A stretch of 64,000 nt of DNA, taken from NCBI GenBank assembly GCA_013365325.1, contig JABVXV010000022.1, forward strand, positions 1 to 64,000, read 5' to 3'. Within the stretch, counting starts at the first letter, position 1, and every line of letters starts with the position of its first letter. The stretch is from Dipetalonema caudispina. Taxonomy: Eukaryota; Nematoda; Chromadorea; Rhabditida; Onchocercidae. The translations under genes were made by a program, and so were the position numbers. Under the pieces are notes generated by a model that made no database searches, had not been told where the DNA came from, and worked only from the letters and a program-made list of their open reading frames with translations. This document shows positions 1-14,773 of the stretch, in pieces.

Positions 1-269
<269 letters not shown>

Positions 270-270
<1 letters not shown>

Positions 271-390
271 CAATACCAATACCAATACCAATACCAATAC
301 TAATACCAATACGATTGCTACTATTACTATCACTACTACTGCTACTCCTACTACTACTACTACTAATAATAATAATAATAATAATAATAC
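270..390. repeat. CAATAC hexamer array passing into ACT and AAT repeats
   Basis: Right after the ACT array come about six head-to-tail copies of the hexamer CAATAC (270-312), one carrying T for C. Degenerate ACT units and then an AAT run (about 364-388) follow. The stepwise change of repeat unit suggests one expanding simple-sequence locus that has mutated along its length. Confidence 0.9.
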
Positions 391-3300
391 CATTACAGTA
401 GCTATTATAACTAGTAGAAAGAGGATGAAGGCATTTATTAGCGCTGTGGGTTAAGGAATAAAACTAAGAATGAAGTCGATACCAAAGGAGGAGGGAGCAT
501 TTGAGGTTGACAGATGACGACTAAAAACATTGCCGAAGAGAAATGTGAGACGCGGAGGAATTCAATCTTCCACCACGTAGTCTTGTCCTGAAATCAGAAA
601 CTGTCATCTATCGGTAGCAATTTCTCATCCTTATTCTCTTCCTCTCTCTTTCTTATCATCTCTTCTTTCCATTTTTCCTTATCTTACCTGACTACTTAAA
701 TATATTCATCTACAATATGCCGAATGGAACCTTTCAGGAATCTTAATTGCTCAGTTACTAATCGAATATCAAGGAGTTAATGAGATATCCGGAATGTTTG
801 ATGCGTAATCAAATTGGATCTTCTGATTAGAGCCATACTTGCTTCCAAATCCCATTTATTAGCTTGTAGATTAATTTGGTGTTCCTTGTTATTGTTAAGT
901 GAAAATTATCAGTATTGCATACACTTTCTATGCAAGATTCTCGGGTACCACTAAAATGTAATCATACATCGAGTCCAGTCATACTAGATTTATAGGCTAT
1001 CATATTTCAAATCTAACTTTTTACTTGATCTCTTTCTTTTTCTGAATGTTTTTCACTGTCTTCTCTAGTACTACGTATGATTTATCTAGATTCGTTCTTC
1101 CTCCTTCACTCGATATCAAGTCAGGTTTTTTTACTCTTCTTTGATTACAGTCGATGAAGTGACCACGGTTCTTTATCAGTGTTTCTCAGAAATAGATAAT
1201 ATACTTCAGAACTTACACTATCTGGCACATTTTTTTCTTCACCAAATTTTTAGCTGAAGATCCTGACAGAAGCCTGTTTTTTGACCCATCATGATGTGAC
1301 CGTTGACCTTTAACGTAAAGCAGTCTACCTAGTACTTCATGATTAATCTGCAGTTCGGATGGCACCATACACAAAGATTAAATTATCAAATTCTGAATTT
1401 GAGAAACAAGCTGAAATAACTGTGATCCATAACTGCTCAAGTTGTTTCGTTGAGCTGTTGCTGATGGACCAATGTTCATGAAATTATATTCAAGAGTGGG
1501 AAATACTGAATACCAATTTTAGTTTTCAAACAATGCTGGAAGTAATTTCAACTATTTACTAGCCTGTAGACTGATTACAGTTATTTGCAAGGCATTCATA
1601 ATTTCTTGAATTCGTGAACAAATAAGAAAATTGGACAGTGAAACGACCACTCAAATATCAAAAAAGAATATCTGGAAATAAGATTGCAATATATAAATTG
1701 AGGAAGAAAAACCAAATTTATGAAAACAGAAGAACAAACCAATCAAAAAGTTATGACAAGTGACATTTCCTGATATTTAAAGTGTGTCATTGATAGATCT
1801 ATATGCTTTTTATCTTCTGTACTTTAATCAAATCAGTTTTAAGCGTCTTTTCTTATCATTGAAATTTTCATTATATCAGTGATGGGATACTTTCAACACA
1901 ATAACATATAATGTTCAAGAAATTCTTAACTATTTTAGAGAAAAAGACCAGAACTCATGGAATGCTTACAGACAAATCTCTGAAATTAGTTCACTTTCTG
2001 TCTACTTAAAATAAATTTGCAAATCGCTGAGTAGGATATTCAGCGATATTCGTGTAGCATTTCTGTCAGTGTTGGAATAACTGAACACAATTGTGACTGA
2101 ACTTAAAACAGGCAGTTCATTCATGCGTTCAATAATGCCAGCTTTATGAACCAAATATTTCGTTTGATCAAACGTCTTATCGAATTATCAGTGATCCGAA
2201 TTGGCTAGATTTTATTGAATAGCATGTAGCACATGTCTCGAGTGATCAGCGAACACTAGCGAAGATGCGCTATGGAATAAACTATTCGATTTCAGAATGG
2301 AATTCTATTAATTAAAATGGCTGTATAAATGAATTTAAAAATGTAATGGAATGGGATTGATCAAAATGAAATGAATCTGATTAAAATAACTATATCAAAC
2401 TCTTCTTAGTTTGGATGTAAAAAGCTGACTGGTGGGAAGATGCGAGGTTGTTACTCATCACTCTTGTTGCCGATAGATACATTAGATGTTCACGGTGACT
2501 TTTCAAAACATTTAATTCGTTTGCATACTACTTGAAATTCACCAACACTGGAAGAAGTTAATATACACTAGCGATTTTCGTATCCTAAATTTGAACTTTT
2601 ATCACGAAATAGTCTTCTTTAGCATTTATGGAAAACGAGACAGTCGAAAACGACGAAATTCTTTAGACTACGCAGAACGATACTCTCTTGGCAGATTTCT
2701 TCCTAATCAAACATATTATGACCAGAAGAGGGTAATATTCTCAAATAGTTTGCTCAAAATGTATATACAACTTTATTGCTGGACAGCGTAGAAAAGAGAG
2801 TCAACAAAAGATAATATATAGGATGTTTTCCTTAACTGAAGTAGGGATAGTGGATCATTTCCGAACGTGATAGATGCTACTGTTTTAACCAGCTGTTGAA
2901 TGCTTGTAATATCAAAACAAGTTTTTTAGGTAACAACCGTATTAAAATGGCAGACTTAATTATTTACTTGTCATTAGCATTTTATTCATTTTAATTCATC
3001 TAGACAATAATTTTGGCTAATTGTATTTATATTCCATTAACAAAATTGACTTTTCATATTACTTCATAATTTTTCTGATTATATTTGTAGAATATAAAGC
3101 ACATTAATAACTTACCCAGACGTGGAATCAAAAATAACAAACCTGCTTTCCACAGGAGGAAACCATAGAGATTTTGTAGTAACAGGTAATATCACACAGT
3201 GTTCATTTCTATTAGTTTTGCACAAAGATGCATTGAAATTTTCGTTGAGTACCGGCGTATTGTTATGGTGTAGTGCGTAAGAATGAATTCCAGAAGTAGT

Positions 3301-6300
3301 AAGCAAAGGTTCTTGTGGTGCCATTGGTTCCTTGATTTATAAAGGAAAAACTGTTAGGAATAGTGTGATACGTCCTCATGGTAAGATCTTCCATTTCAGA
3401 ACTTAGCGTAGATACTGATTCTATGAACTTATTAGGCCATTCTATCGTTTTAAGCCAAAAAGTGACCATGCTTGTTGAATAGCATTATTGGACGTAAGTC
3501 AGTTTTTCAACACTTAATGAACTCGCATTAGTTACCACGTTCTCCTCCTAAATTTCACAATTTGTTTAAAATTTGTAAAATTGAGCATGATGACATTAGA
3601 TGCCAAAGTATTTCACTTCATTTTTCATAATCCATTTATTAGTTCGACTCATTCTTCGAATCGCTGCTGAAATAGATTCTTGGTTGTCCAACTCCTTTTC
3701 ATCTTTTGTTGGCCCATTTCGACTTCCGCACACGTTTAAACCAAACGCTGAAATACTCAAAAAATATGACCAAAGAAAGATATAGCCCAGCTAGAATACT
3801 CAAATAATACAACAACTGACAAATTTCACTATCATAAGATGCGAAAATGGAATTTGATAATGAGTGGCTGCATACAAAAATAATTAATAGTAGTGATTAT
3901 TCATTGTAGAATAATTATTATTTACACATGCTAAAATATTTCTACTATTTCTACTATATGTGTCCTTGATAACCTAGAAGAATTCCCACTTGACACTTCA
4001 TTCATTTTAATTTCAAATTAAAATACACTTACATCTTTCATATTTCAGTGTTGCTTCTTTCCATTTCAGAGCTTGAGAAGATGAATTATTTACGCCTGGA
4101 TGATTGTTTATTTTTTGATTGCTACCTTCGTTTATCACCATCAACTTTTCATCCATTTCCTTCAGCAGAAATAAAACGATCGACGAAGTCATGAATCTTT
4201 CAGAATTCACTTATTTTAGGAATATTACATTTTGCACGCATCACAAATTTTTGAGATTAAATTTGTTTTTATTAAAGATTTTAGCAAATCAAAAAAGGTT
4301 AAATTTTAAAAGGGTTGATCTTTATATATAACTTTTTGGCAATTTTTTCATGATAACCATAACGGTGATCGGTAGATTGTTTCCATTGTTCCTAATCTCC
4401 TTCTCCATAAGAGTAAAATGTCGTTTAAAGACAGAATTTGGAAAGGTTTTAGGAGAATATTAAATTGAAATCCTAATGTTTTTCTATTTCTACTCTACCT
4501 CGAATTTCTTCTCTTTCATCTCGGCAAACATTTTCTTTTCATTTTTCTTTTTTTTTTTTTTCTTTGATATTTTCTCAATAAATTAAATTTGCTGGTTGAA
4601 AATAAAGCAAGAGAAGAAATTATGAGAAATGGAAAGATATAAAAACAAATACAAAAGTAGAAAAATTATCCTCAATCTTATATAACTTACATCTTTATCT
4701 TACATCCTCAATTTAAAAAGCAATCATCTTTATCGCAATACCTTTACTTTACTCAAAATACACTATTTCTAGCAATGGTCATCATAACTGACTCTTTGTT
4801 GGTTACTGCTTATTTCGATCAAGTTTTCCGGTTGTTCTATTCTACGGTAGCATTGCTATTTATTACTGAAAGTCATTTAACAAGAATGAAAGGGACGAGT
4901 ATGACTCAACTATATGAAAATTAAGTTACCTTGCTTAAATGCAAGTTCTATCCCATAATTTTATTGAAATTAGCATTATTTTCTATTTTAACCCTTTTGA
5001 ATGAAAATGAAAACGAAAGAATTGCATGCATGAGATTTTGATAGTGCTCGTTATATTACAAATAAATTAATAAATAATAACAGATTTTGTAAGAAATAAA
5101 AGTTGAGGAAGATACAATTAGGCTGAAATAACAGAATCCGTTCACTTCCAATTTCGAGCTACAAAGTTAATAAGTACTAATTTATATGGATAATGAGATG
5201 GCTGTTTAAAAAGTCAAATATTTGAAAACATGAATATAATGATGGAAATAATTTAAAAAAAGGAAAGGGGAAACTACCTGATTCGATTCGTTTCATTGCA
5301 ATGCACTGATAACAATGGCATTTTAAAAAATAATGAAAGAGTGAATCTCTTCGTCACATTACGAGCGGCTTAACTGATAAGAGCTATCAGTAATAAATAA
5401 TATTGCTGTACTTCAGAGCTTCCACTTTTACTGTAATCATTGCATTCTTATCATCTTTTCAATAGTAAATTCCCTCATAATTTTTCAACAACTGAAATAT
5501 TGTTTAAATCATTCATCATTCAATATTTTTTGAATTTGAAGAGTTTTGTTATTAGATTTACTTTAAAAAGAAACTAAATTCCAATACTCCAGAAACATTA
5601 ATAAATGTAAATAATATTTTGAACATAAGTATGATCCTTATAATCTCCCTGAAAAGTTAAAGTTTTTTTTCTTTCCAAAGAAGTTTAAAATTTCAGAAGT
5701 TTACAAACTCGAAGGAATATTCCGTTAAAAAGTCAATGAAATATTTGGGGAAGTTAGTTTTGAACACATATTTCAGTCAAAGTAGGATTTCTCAAATCAT
5801 TACAAAGTTTCAAGCAATTCATTACTATAACGATTTTTTATCTTCCAAATAAATGTTTCCAAGAATTTCTGTTAATAAGTAATAGCTAATAATTTATCGT
5901 ACTGGTGCTAGGTAAAAAATTCCGTTATTGAATGTTCTTCTGGAGATCATACGGAAACAAAAGTTGTGATCATTTGCTTTCGGAACGAAATTTCTTAGAT
6001 TGACGTTTAGAATTTCTGTAAAAAAAAAAATCAATTTGAGAGCATACGTTTAATATTTACATCGAATTCATTTGTTCATTGAAATTTATTTATCTATAAG
6101 GTTGAAGATCTTTCAATTAGTTTTTTTTTTTACTCAAATGAAATCCAAAATTTTGAAAGTTTTCGAAAAAAAGTTCAAAAACACTTGTTCAAATTTTGCA
6201 AGCAACAAAAATTCTCCATGAAGATCCTGCGTTTTTGTTCCATTTAAGATAATTTGAATAATTTCGGCACGATGATTCAAAAGAAAATCGTTAGCTCCAA

Positions 6301-7929
6301 TAAAAATAAGTAATAAATTCCAAAGTTTAAACTTTAGAACTGCCGGGAAGTTTTTTCAAAGGCAAAACAGAAACAATTCCACTTAGAAAAATGACGAAGA
6401 TAGCTATACAATAAGAAGAATAAATAAGATTGGAAATAAGAGAAATGAGAAGTGGCGAAAAGAGCAGATGTTTGCTTAAGAAAGTCATATATAAAAAGAC
6501 GAAGATATTTACTTTATATTGGGGAAATCATACGAAAAAACTGCAGACAATCAACAGATTTGAGGAGGATCGACTGGAAGATTCTAAAACTTCGTTCATT
6601 TAGCAACAAATTTGTCTGAAATCAGTATTAGTAAATTGCTTGCAGGGAATTAAATTGTATGAAATGAATGAAAAAAAAAAAAAAAAGTGAAATTTAACGC
6701 TGACATTAAAACCTTTTTCAAAAGCCCTGCGACACATTACTATTGGATTTGTAACGATTTCACTATTCAATTCATGGTTAGTGGGATAATCCTCAAGAAC
6801 GCCATTAAAAGATTTAAATTTTCATTTTTAATGCTCCATTACACGGGTACCATCAGTTTCACATCTTTCTGATGATATCCTCAGATTATTACAGCTAATT
6901 ATGATCCATCAATATGATATTCAAATCACCATAAAAGAAAACCCCCTATATTTTCATTGAACAGCTACCTGTTGGCAACGATGATCAGTAACATTCATCA
7001 ATAGCTGCTAGAAATCATCGAACTTTAAAAAAAAGTGTTTTATGAAGAAGATATTTAAGCGACACCAAATGATATTTTCCGAAAGAATTATGATAAACTT
7101 GCGAAATAAATGTCGGAATGTATTTTACGAGGGACCTAATCAGAATGATTGAAAACCGTGCTTCTATGTTTGCAAGAGGTAGTGAAGATGAGGAATCGAA
7201 GATTTTCCGGATCATCCTTTTTTGGTACTTCGAACTGAGGAAATTACAACTGTCATCAACAAGATCATGGCATTTACCCGATTATTGAATTTAACGTTGC
7301 TTCAGTATTGCAAGCAAGATCCGATAGAATATGCTTTCTTTACAGCTTTTGCGTTGGCCAGGTTGGCTATTTGTAAGTAACTAGCTTTTGGACTAACATA
7401 TAGCAATTTTTTTGGCTCCAGTTGGAATTTCGGAAGCATAAGTCTCGATCTCTGCTGTCTCTCGCTAGTCAATCGTAAAGTATCAGGACACGATTTTATG
7501 AGAAAGTATTATTCCTGTCACAAATTCGCTTGTCGATATTTAGGAGTTTTTCAGAGATGTCTGAAATAAATAATGGTAAGATCTTTTTAGTGATGCGAAA
7601 ATAGATACTTCCAGTGAAGTATATAATCTATTCTGCTACTTTTGTATACTTATTACTGCGTAGGGACAATCGTTATCATTTTGAAATAAATTTTAATGGT
7701 ATTAAAAGCGGCAACAATTATACGACGATAAATCAAAGAAGTAGTGTTGTCAAGATATTTATTAAAAAGAGAAGTTAGGAGAGATCTCTTCAAGAATGAA
7801 AAATAAGTTAAACACTAAAGGAACTCATGTTGTTAGAATCAGTTTTACGAAAAGAAATTGAGATACAGATGATATATGTGTTATTAACGCATTACAAAAG
7901 ATCAATTGATGAAAATTTTCAATTTTTGA

Positions 7930-7952
7930 GTTTTGCACTTTATGTGCAAAAC
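7930..7952. repeat. 9-bp perfect hairpin
   Basis: The stem GTTTTGCAC / GTGCAAAAC surrounds a 5-base loop (7,939-7,943). It is the first of three perfect inverted repeats within 370 bp of otherwise featureless AT-rich DNA. Confidence 0.7.
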
Positions 7953-8064
7953 TATGTTTATTTATTAAATTTCAAGTAAATTTCAATGTTGATGGATGTC
8001 TAATGTGGAAACCTGCTCCAACAAGTATTGCAGAATAAAATTCCTTGGAGTACACTGTTGACAC

Positions 8065-8098
8065 CATTTGTTCATCGTTGATGACTGATGAACAAATG
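8065..8098. repeat. 12-bp perfect stem-loop
   Basis: The arms CATTTGTTCATC (8,065-8,076) and GATGAACAAATG (8,087-8,098) are exact reverse complements around a 10-base loop. No gene boundary is recognisable nearby. Confidence 0.8.
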
Positions 8099-8273
8099 CC
8101 ATGATGTTGTCGCAATTCCTTAAAATACTGCAATTTCGTTAGTAAGTAATGAAATTTGGTTAGTGATAGAATTTATTTCTAGATATTTTACGAATAGTAA
8201 GTGAATAAGCTTTTAAAATGTAGATTTCATTTCAATATCTTTATTAGTGCAATCCTTGAAATAAATATTAAAG

Positions 8274-8295
8274 CTTTCTTCATTAATGAAGAAAG
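8274..8295. repeat. 22-bp perfect palindrome
   Basis: CTTTCTTCATT is followed directly by its own reverse complement, giving a perfect palindrome with no loop. It lies about 180 bp after the stem-loop at 8,065-8,098. Confidence 0.8.
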
Positions 8296-9531
8296 TATTT
8301 TCGTTTATTTGATCACTTATCACTTTTGTTCACATATTTTTTTAATGCATTAATTAGTTCGTTTAGCAAGGTAATGGTTAAATTTATTCTTGGAAATTGC
8401 AGTGCGGCATTATTTGCTCAATGGATTACCAAAACAAGCAACAATGCTTGTCAATTTATACTTATGACTGGATGTAAATTTTTACCTTGTATGCATATCT
8501 ACTGGTTTTTAAAATGAACCCATAGAACAGAGTATAATATACTCTTTAAAATCTTTCCAATCATTGATCGGGTGATGAAAATCTGGAAAGTATAAGTAAA
8601 ATAAGTGAAGCTTTGTTGATATGAAGCTATGATGTTTATCAAACACGTTAATTTCTCTCCTTTCGTCTCCCAATAAATCACATTCGGAAGGAAATGGAAA
8701 AAACAATTCTGAAGAGAAACAGGCTTGTCTTCCCATTTTTGCCAATTTTTACTTTAAACAAGTGATTAGATGAAAAGCAATGGTGTGCAACATGCAAACG
8801 TTTTTAATTTTTGCGCGCTACCACCACAAGAAGTTCCCAGAGACGAATCATTCAACAAGGATGTTATTCAGACCTGATCGAAATTCTGTCATTCTATGTA
8901 ATTAATCTTAAATATTCTGACAAATGTATCCATTAGTATGCCAATAATAAAAGATAAATATCCACAAATGGAATGGTTTAATTTTTATTGGCTTAAATGA
9001 AGGAAGAATAATTATTATTAAGAGGTTTGACCAAAACTTTTGATCCTTTCCGATAGAATTAGACAGGAGAAAGATTAGGGTAATCCAGTTTTAGACAAGA
9101 TGACCATATATGGAGGCATATATCAACTAACTATACTTCTCATATCTTTTGTACATTTTGGCAAATTTATTAAATGATTTTGTAGAAGGGTGAAAACTGA
9201 GCGCTTCTTCATAAGCAGCTGTACAAACGAAAAGCTGTATGTGAGGCGAGACAGTAGTGTGGTGATGCATTGCAGTGCTTATCGTCATTGTCGTCGTCTT
9301 CTGCTTTTCCTTTCTATCATACAAAATTGTATTTTGCTATCCGTGAACGAGAACTGCTGAACTTTTTTTTTATGATAATAGAGCGGTGTAAACATCTCAT
9401 GCGCTTATTCATCTATCCTTTCTTGTTTCGCATTTGGATTGGTGCTTTTATCAATAAAAGCACTCGTTTTGTTGTTCTGAAAGGCCATGCAACTGAGGTT
9501 CCTTATCATAAGATGAAATTTGAAACGAATT

Positions 9532-9553
9532 AAAAAAAAAAAAAAAAAAAAAA
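9532..9553. repeat. Poly-A run of about 22
   Basis: An uninterrupted A homopolymer in intergenic DNA. No retroposed coding sequence was recognised upstream of it on the plus strand, so it is annotated only as a simple repeat. Confidence 0.9.
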
Positions 9554-12458
9554 GAAACGAATAAATGTCTCTGTCTTTGAGCAACAGACAGTCTTGCCAA
9601 ACCTTCAATATGGGATGTTATATTCGTTGTTAACCGTTACATGCGACTGATTGCCTAAATTTTATTTTTCAAAACATTAATTCAAGTTTCCAAAGAAATG
9701 AGTATTGTGTGTTAAATCCACTTTTCAAAAGGATACTCTTTTATCACTAATAACCTAAAGATCATTATCAAGTTCACTGTAAGCGATTGATCAGATTCCT
9801 TAAACTATCCAAAAAATAATTGCATTACTTCAATTTTAGAAGACAAGTTGGTCAGGTTTTTCCAACTTTACATTTCTTCGATAGTTTGTTTAGCAACTAT
9901 TATTGAGATGAATTGCTAATCCTAGAATATTTTATCTCTGGAATTGCCCCGAGAACTTTATTTTTGGTTGTAAACTTTCGAGTAACAGTAAAATTTAATG
10001 TTGTATAGTGGATGGCTCAATTCCTTTGTTTTGAATTTTTTGCTTGACAAAAGCAATCGGATTAATACGACTGACTGGTAATCAAGCATTAGAATTAAGG
10101 GTGGTGCAGATGAAAATTTTTCAGGAAAGTAGTTACGAAATGAATGCAGTTGTTCATACAATACAGAAATGTTTTTGCGATGACATGCTCATTTGTCATC
10201 CTAACAGTCTATCCATCATCTATATCCATCTAGTTAGATTTATATTATCCTAACTACTCTTTATTAATTTCTCTCTCAAGTTATCACGTAAGTTTTATCC
10301 CTTTTTTGTATTCTCTAGCATAGAATTTTTCTGATTTTAACCCACCCATTCATTTTGAATTACAGTTCATAACATCAGTTAAACCAGTCAGTTCAGCTAA
10401 CAACCAATCTCTCGACTGGTCAACTGTTCGGATTTTATCTCTAATAGGATCATAGACGTTCATGAATTTGCATGGAAGCCAGTCATTATCACGGCATCAG
10501 TTTGTCAACTCGGTTATATTTACCGGCTTAGTATTTTAAACTTTTCCCTTTGCCTACTCTAACTGCCAATTGTGTTTAATTTTTTATTTCTTTTAAATAA
10601 AACATTCTGAATTCCTGAATTACTTTTGGGACTCAGTTTCGATTTTTGTTTTAATTACCTCGAAAAACTGATATCGACAAAAATCATGCTTGACATATTC
10701 TGTAAAGATATAGAACAAGTGAAGTATACCATTATTTTCGAAATTGCAATTTTTCAGTTTTATGATTTCATAATCAAACTACAATTACTCTTATGTTGTA
10801 AAAACGCTGGCTTCAGTTTAGAAGAATAGCTAGATCATCCTAAAAACAATTCTCAAGGATGTGTCATTCTAAGTAGTAGTGCCGCAGGTAACAACAATTG
10901 AGTTTACCTGCTCTCTGCTACTTAACATGACCATCCATACTTGAACAATTAACTCTCCTCATCCGAAGGAATTCGATTCAATTCAGTTCAGGATTTATTC
11001 CTGATGTATATTATTTAAATATTCATTACTTGTAATATTTCAACTGATCTAGAGATAATTGAATAATCCACCATAATAATAATAATTGGAAAAAAATGAA
11101 AAAGTTCAAAAGTAATGATGAGAAATGAGGGAAAAATACTCAATCTATGTCATCTCCCATTGGGACAATTCCATATCATTAAGAAAACTTTGAGCTTCCA
11201 AAATTATCCTGCAGAAATATGGAAAATCAATATATACAGCCCTAAAATGATACTCTTCGTCATCGTCTTTCTTTGCTCCCTCTCTCTTTGAGCGATTTCT
11301 TTTTTTTTTTTAAATTTTTATAATTTTTTTTTTTTTTTTTTTGAATCATACATGTTGCTCCAATCATCCATCTGATCAAGCTGCAAACTGCGAATGAGTT
11401 TACTGGAAGATATTTGAGAAAATTATCATAAGATGCATTTGGATGATATGTTTTTAAAAGTTATCAATTCATTTCGTAGAACATATCAACTCCTTTCACC
11501 TTTACGGATGTAAATGTCTTCAATTCATTAATGATGTTCATTTCGTTTAACAAAAATAACTCAATGTTTGAAGTGATAACACATATTTCGTATGTATCAA
11601 TTAGGAAGTTTTAATAGGTCGCTTAATTAGCAAAGCAGCCAATAAAAAAACTAAATGAAAATTGCTGGTGAAGGAAGTTATATTCTTCCAAAACAAAAGT
11701 TTGCCATTACATGTTTAAACCGAAAATTAATGAGAATGAAGTTTTGAATTCTGATTTTATTTCTATTGAAGCAGTTTAAAAATCGTGTATGGAAGAACAT
11801 AACGCTTAGCAAACTAAGACTCTATTAACGCTCTCTACTAAACTTTGCGGGTAAAGATGCTATTCGTCAATAAAATGGTATAGGCGGAGACATGTGATAT
11901 GAATAGAAGTGACTTTATCACTGATAACTTTCCAAAATGATAAGGTAGTGGTGAAAGATATAAAGCACATGGCTGAATCGTTTTTTATTGTCAATTAGCT
12001 TCAAATAACTTTTCTGTCACTCTTTCATTTTTAATATTATAATAAATTCTCGTAGTAGTAAAATGTGATTTAAAAAATTTGAGAATTAATCATTGGAATC
12101 TATGCTCGAAAATCTTTTGCTCAAGTTTAATATATTCTATTTAAGGAATAAAATTTTTCTACTGTTTCGATACGCTATTATGTCTTTGTCTATTTTGCTA
12201 AATTCAATACCTTACATTTATTTAAATCATTTTCATATTTCTTCGTAATTATTCTTTATTACTTGTTATCAACGCCAATTAGCAGCTTCTTTTTTACCAA
12301 GAATAAAATTTAAATTTGTTAATTTACTTCAAAACGATGCCTACTTGTAAATTCTATCCTACAATGCAAATTTCTTGGCAACAAATCATAAAAGAACATT
12401 TCATCATTTTCTGACAATTTACTTTCAAGTTAAAAAATATGAAAATGTTGCTCATTAT

Positions 12459-12484
12459 CTCGTTCTCGCTCTCGTTCTCGTTCA
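12459..12484. repeat. Short CTCGTT hexamer array
   Basis: About four tandem copies of CTCGTT, one with a T-to-C change, lie in the gene desert upstream of the pantothenate kinase. Confidence 0.75.
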
Positions 12485-13793
12485 CTTTGACGGCTGAAAT
12501 AACTTTTTCTGATGATCACGAGCAATCATGCTTATTATTCATACGACAAACAAAAGCCGAAATAGCAAAAGGCTAGCCTGTTGATCTTCTCTCAATTCTC
12601 TCTATTACTATTGTTAGAAAATCAAAAATGGCCAAAAGGTAGTCATTTCAAAGCTTTATATTGGGAGATATATTACCTTTACCATTTCAACCTGCTATCA
12701 AAAACCAGTGCTAATCAAGTAAAGAACAAAAATTTGGACAAAGTTGATAGTTTATAGTAATGCACTCTGTAAAGGTAATTTTGGAAATCCATGAACTTAT
12801 TACTGACGAGTATGAGTTCCTTGAAATTTTATAACATGATAATGGAATACTCAATTATAAGTGAATTAAGCTTCCCAGGCAAATTTGTTGTCAATTTGAA
12901 AAATTTGTTTGAAATCGTATCCCGCAGAAGTCACTTATATTGTTTTAACTTATCTTCCCCAGGAACTGATATGAAAAAGGAATATGATTTAAGAAGAATG
13001 TAAAATTTTTTGATCAATTTTATACAGGTGAACAGCAGAGAGCGGATATACTTCAAAACATTCCATTTTCAGAGACATCTTTTGTTGCTTTTTGCTTTTT
13101 TTTTTTTTTTGTTTCTTTGTTTTGGAATCAGAATTAAAACATTGAAAAAACCGACTGAACTGTTTATAGATACTTGTGGCCATTTTGGACTATAAATAAT
13201 TTAGGATCGCAGGACAGTACTTTCCAAAAAGTTTAGAAACTATACAAATAACTGCTCCTAAAGCATAATTCAAAGAACAATCGAAATTTGTAACACAGTA
13301 GATGAGAGAACAAAATAATCTTCATAGCTAAATTTTTTATTACATTTCAGAAAAAAAGAAAAAGTTTTAATTCAGAAATGAGAACTACAATTCATTCATT
13401 GGATCGGTAAAATTGTTAAGATATTCGGCTGGAAGAATATCTAGTATTCAATTGTTGACGAGATGGAAAAGGTCATAACAAAAGTAGCATCAAGCCGCAT
13501 TCCTTTATCAATTTGAACATTTAGAATGCTTCACGTAATGATACGTTACTTAACGCTTCCTTACAATGATATATCATCACAAAACTATAATTCTCAGTCT
13601 TTGTTAACATATTCATGAATTATTATTGCTAGCTAAACTGAGAGGTATCACTAGAAATGAAGCTTATGGCCTAATTTAATTTAACATAGGAAAATCTTGC
13701 CTAGCATAAGCTACGTAAAGACCAACGAAATGAAATCTCTTTTATGCTTTTGTGACTACCGATGATACATGAAAGGTTGGCTCTCCATATCCT

Positions 13794-14021
13794 TTGGCCA
13801 ATTCAGCTCCTGTGGACCTGGAAGTATTTCGCGGCGGTCGCCCTTTAATTGTGAGAGACAAGATCAATTGTTTCTTTTCACTTGATTCTGCCCACATTGG
13901 TAGGCCTTTGGAAATTTTACCTATGGTTTTTCACTTTTTACGGAAGTTTAATTATTCAAAGAAGCGATTCCTTCCTTGTTTGAATAACCAAGGCAATGTC
14001 GTTTATTATGCCGGATATTAG
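13794..14021 (+). other. Unassigned 75-codon ORF, possible exon or relic
   Basis: This open frame is noticeably richer in G and C at its 5' end than the surrounding DNA. It encodes a 75-residue peptide with no domain I recognise. No clear donor or partner exon was found, and it ends about 750 bp before the pantothenate kinase start on the same strand. It could be an upstream exon, a degraded gene fragment or chance. Confidence 0.2.
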
Positions 14022-14773
14022 TTAACTAAAGAATTTCGAGGTAAATAATCCTTTCATTGGTTCGATTGGATGACCGACCGGAAAATCCATTGTGTTTTCA
14101 TCGAATTGACTTAAACGACAAATTGCCAATAGTGTTTTTGTTTTCTTCCCTTCTTCTATCATTTTTTCACACGAAACACTTCTCATACTTCTCATTCTAA
14201 TTTCTATTATTGTTGATGATATTGTTATCCTTAATTTACATTCACGTTTACACTGATTGTCCGTTCACGTTTGTCTTTTTTTGTTTATTGTATTTTCGAG
14301 GGTTAGCTAACCAATGACTATTGGTCTTCTAATGATGACGAGGCAACTTCAGAGTAAGAACAGTTGCACTCATTGGTTTCTGATAAGAATTCATAATTCC
14401 ATCCTCTAAACAATTAAATTTAACCAAGCTGTATGTCAGTAGTTCACTTCTAGTTGACTAACATGCACTGTGCACAAATTTTCAGTATTTTCATGCATTA
14501 TCATGAGGCACCCAATGAGGATGTTATGTGAAAAATTCTTTATACGTGATGGGGAATGTCGGAGATAACTAATAATTTGTTATAAAATTCCACAAGCCAT
14601 AAGTTTATGAAGTAGGACATGCAGTAACTAGTGATTTTTCGTGCTCCGTTCCTGTAAGGTGAAAATAAATAGTGGCAGAATAAAATGTTTCGTTACGTGC
14701 GATTCGAGCAGGCTACTTAAAAACTTTAAACAATTTGGTGTTATTTAATTATTTTAAGAGAATTTTGGCAGCC
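14022..14773. promoter_or_regulatory. Upstream region of the pantothenate kinase gene
   Basis: No gene is visible. The stretch presumably holds the promoter and 5' leader of the downstream gene. A TTTTAAG site at about 14,752-14,758, 15 bases before the chosen ATG, could serve as a spliced-leader acceptor; this is inference only. Confidence 0.3.

Larger units (their letters stand above)
391..13793. other. Gene desert, about 13 kb; no supported gene
   Basis: Both strands carry only short ORFs below about 90 codons, without recognisable domains and without chains of phase-compatible exons. Two minus-strand ORFs (4,210-4,013 and 3,324-3,112) each end at a GTAAGT-like donor, but I could not link them into a protein. 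The interval contains homopolymer runs (A near 6,671-6,686 and 9,532-9,553; T near 4,550 and 11,326-11,342), a short CTCGTT array (12,459-12,484) and hairpins near 8 kb. Confidence 0.6.

Noticed and set aside
3112..4210. Possible two-exon minus-strand gene (ORFs 4,210-4,013 and 3,324-3,112, both ending at good donors)
   Set aside because: No acceptor joined them in a compatible phase without stops, and neither peptide shows a recognisable motif.
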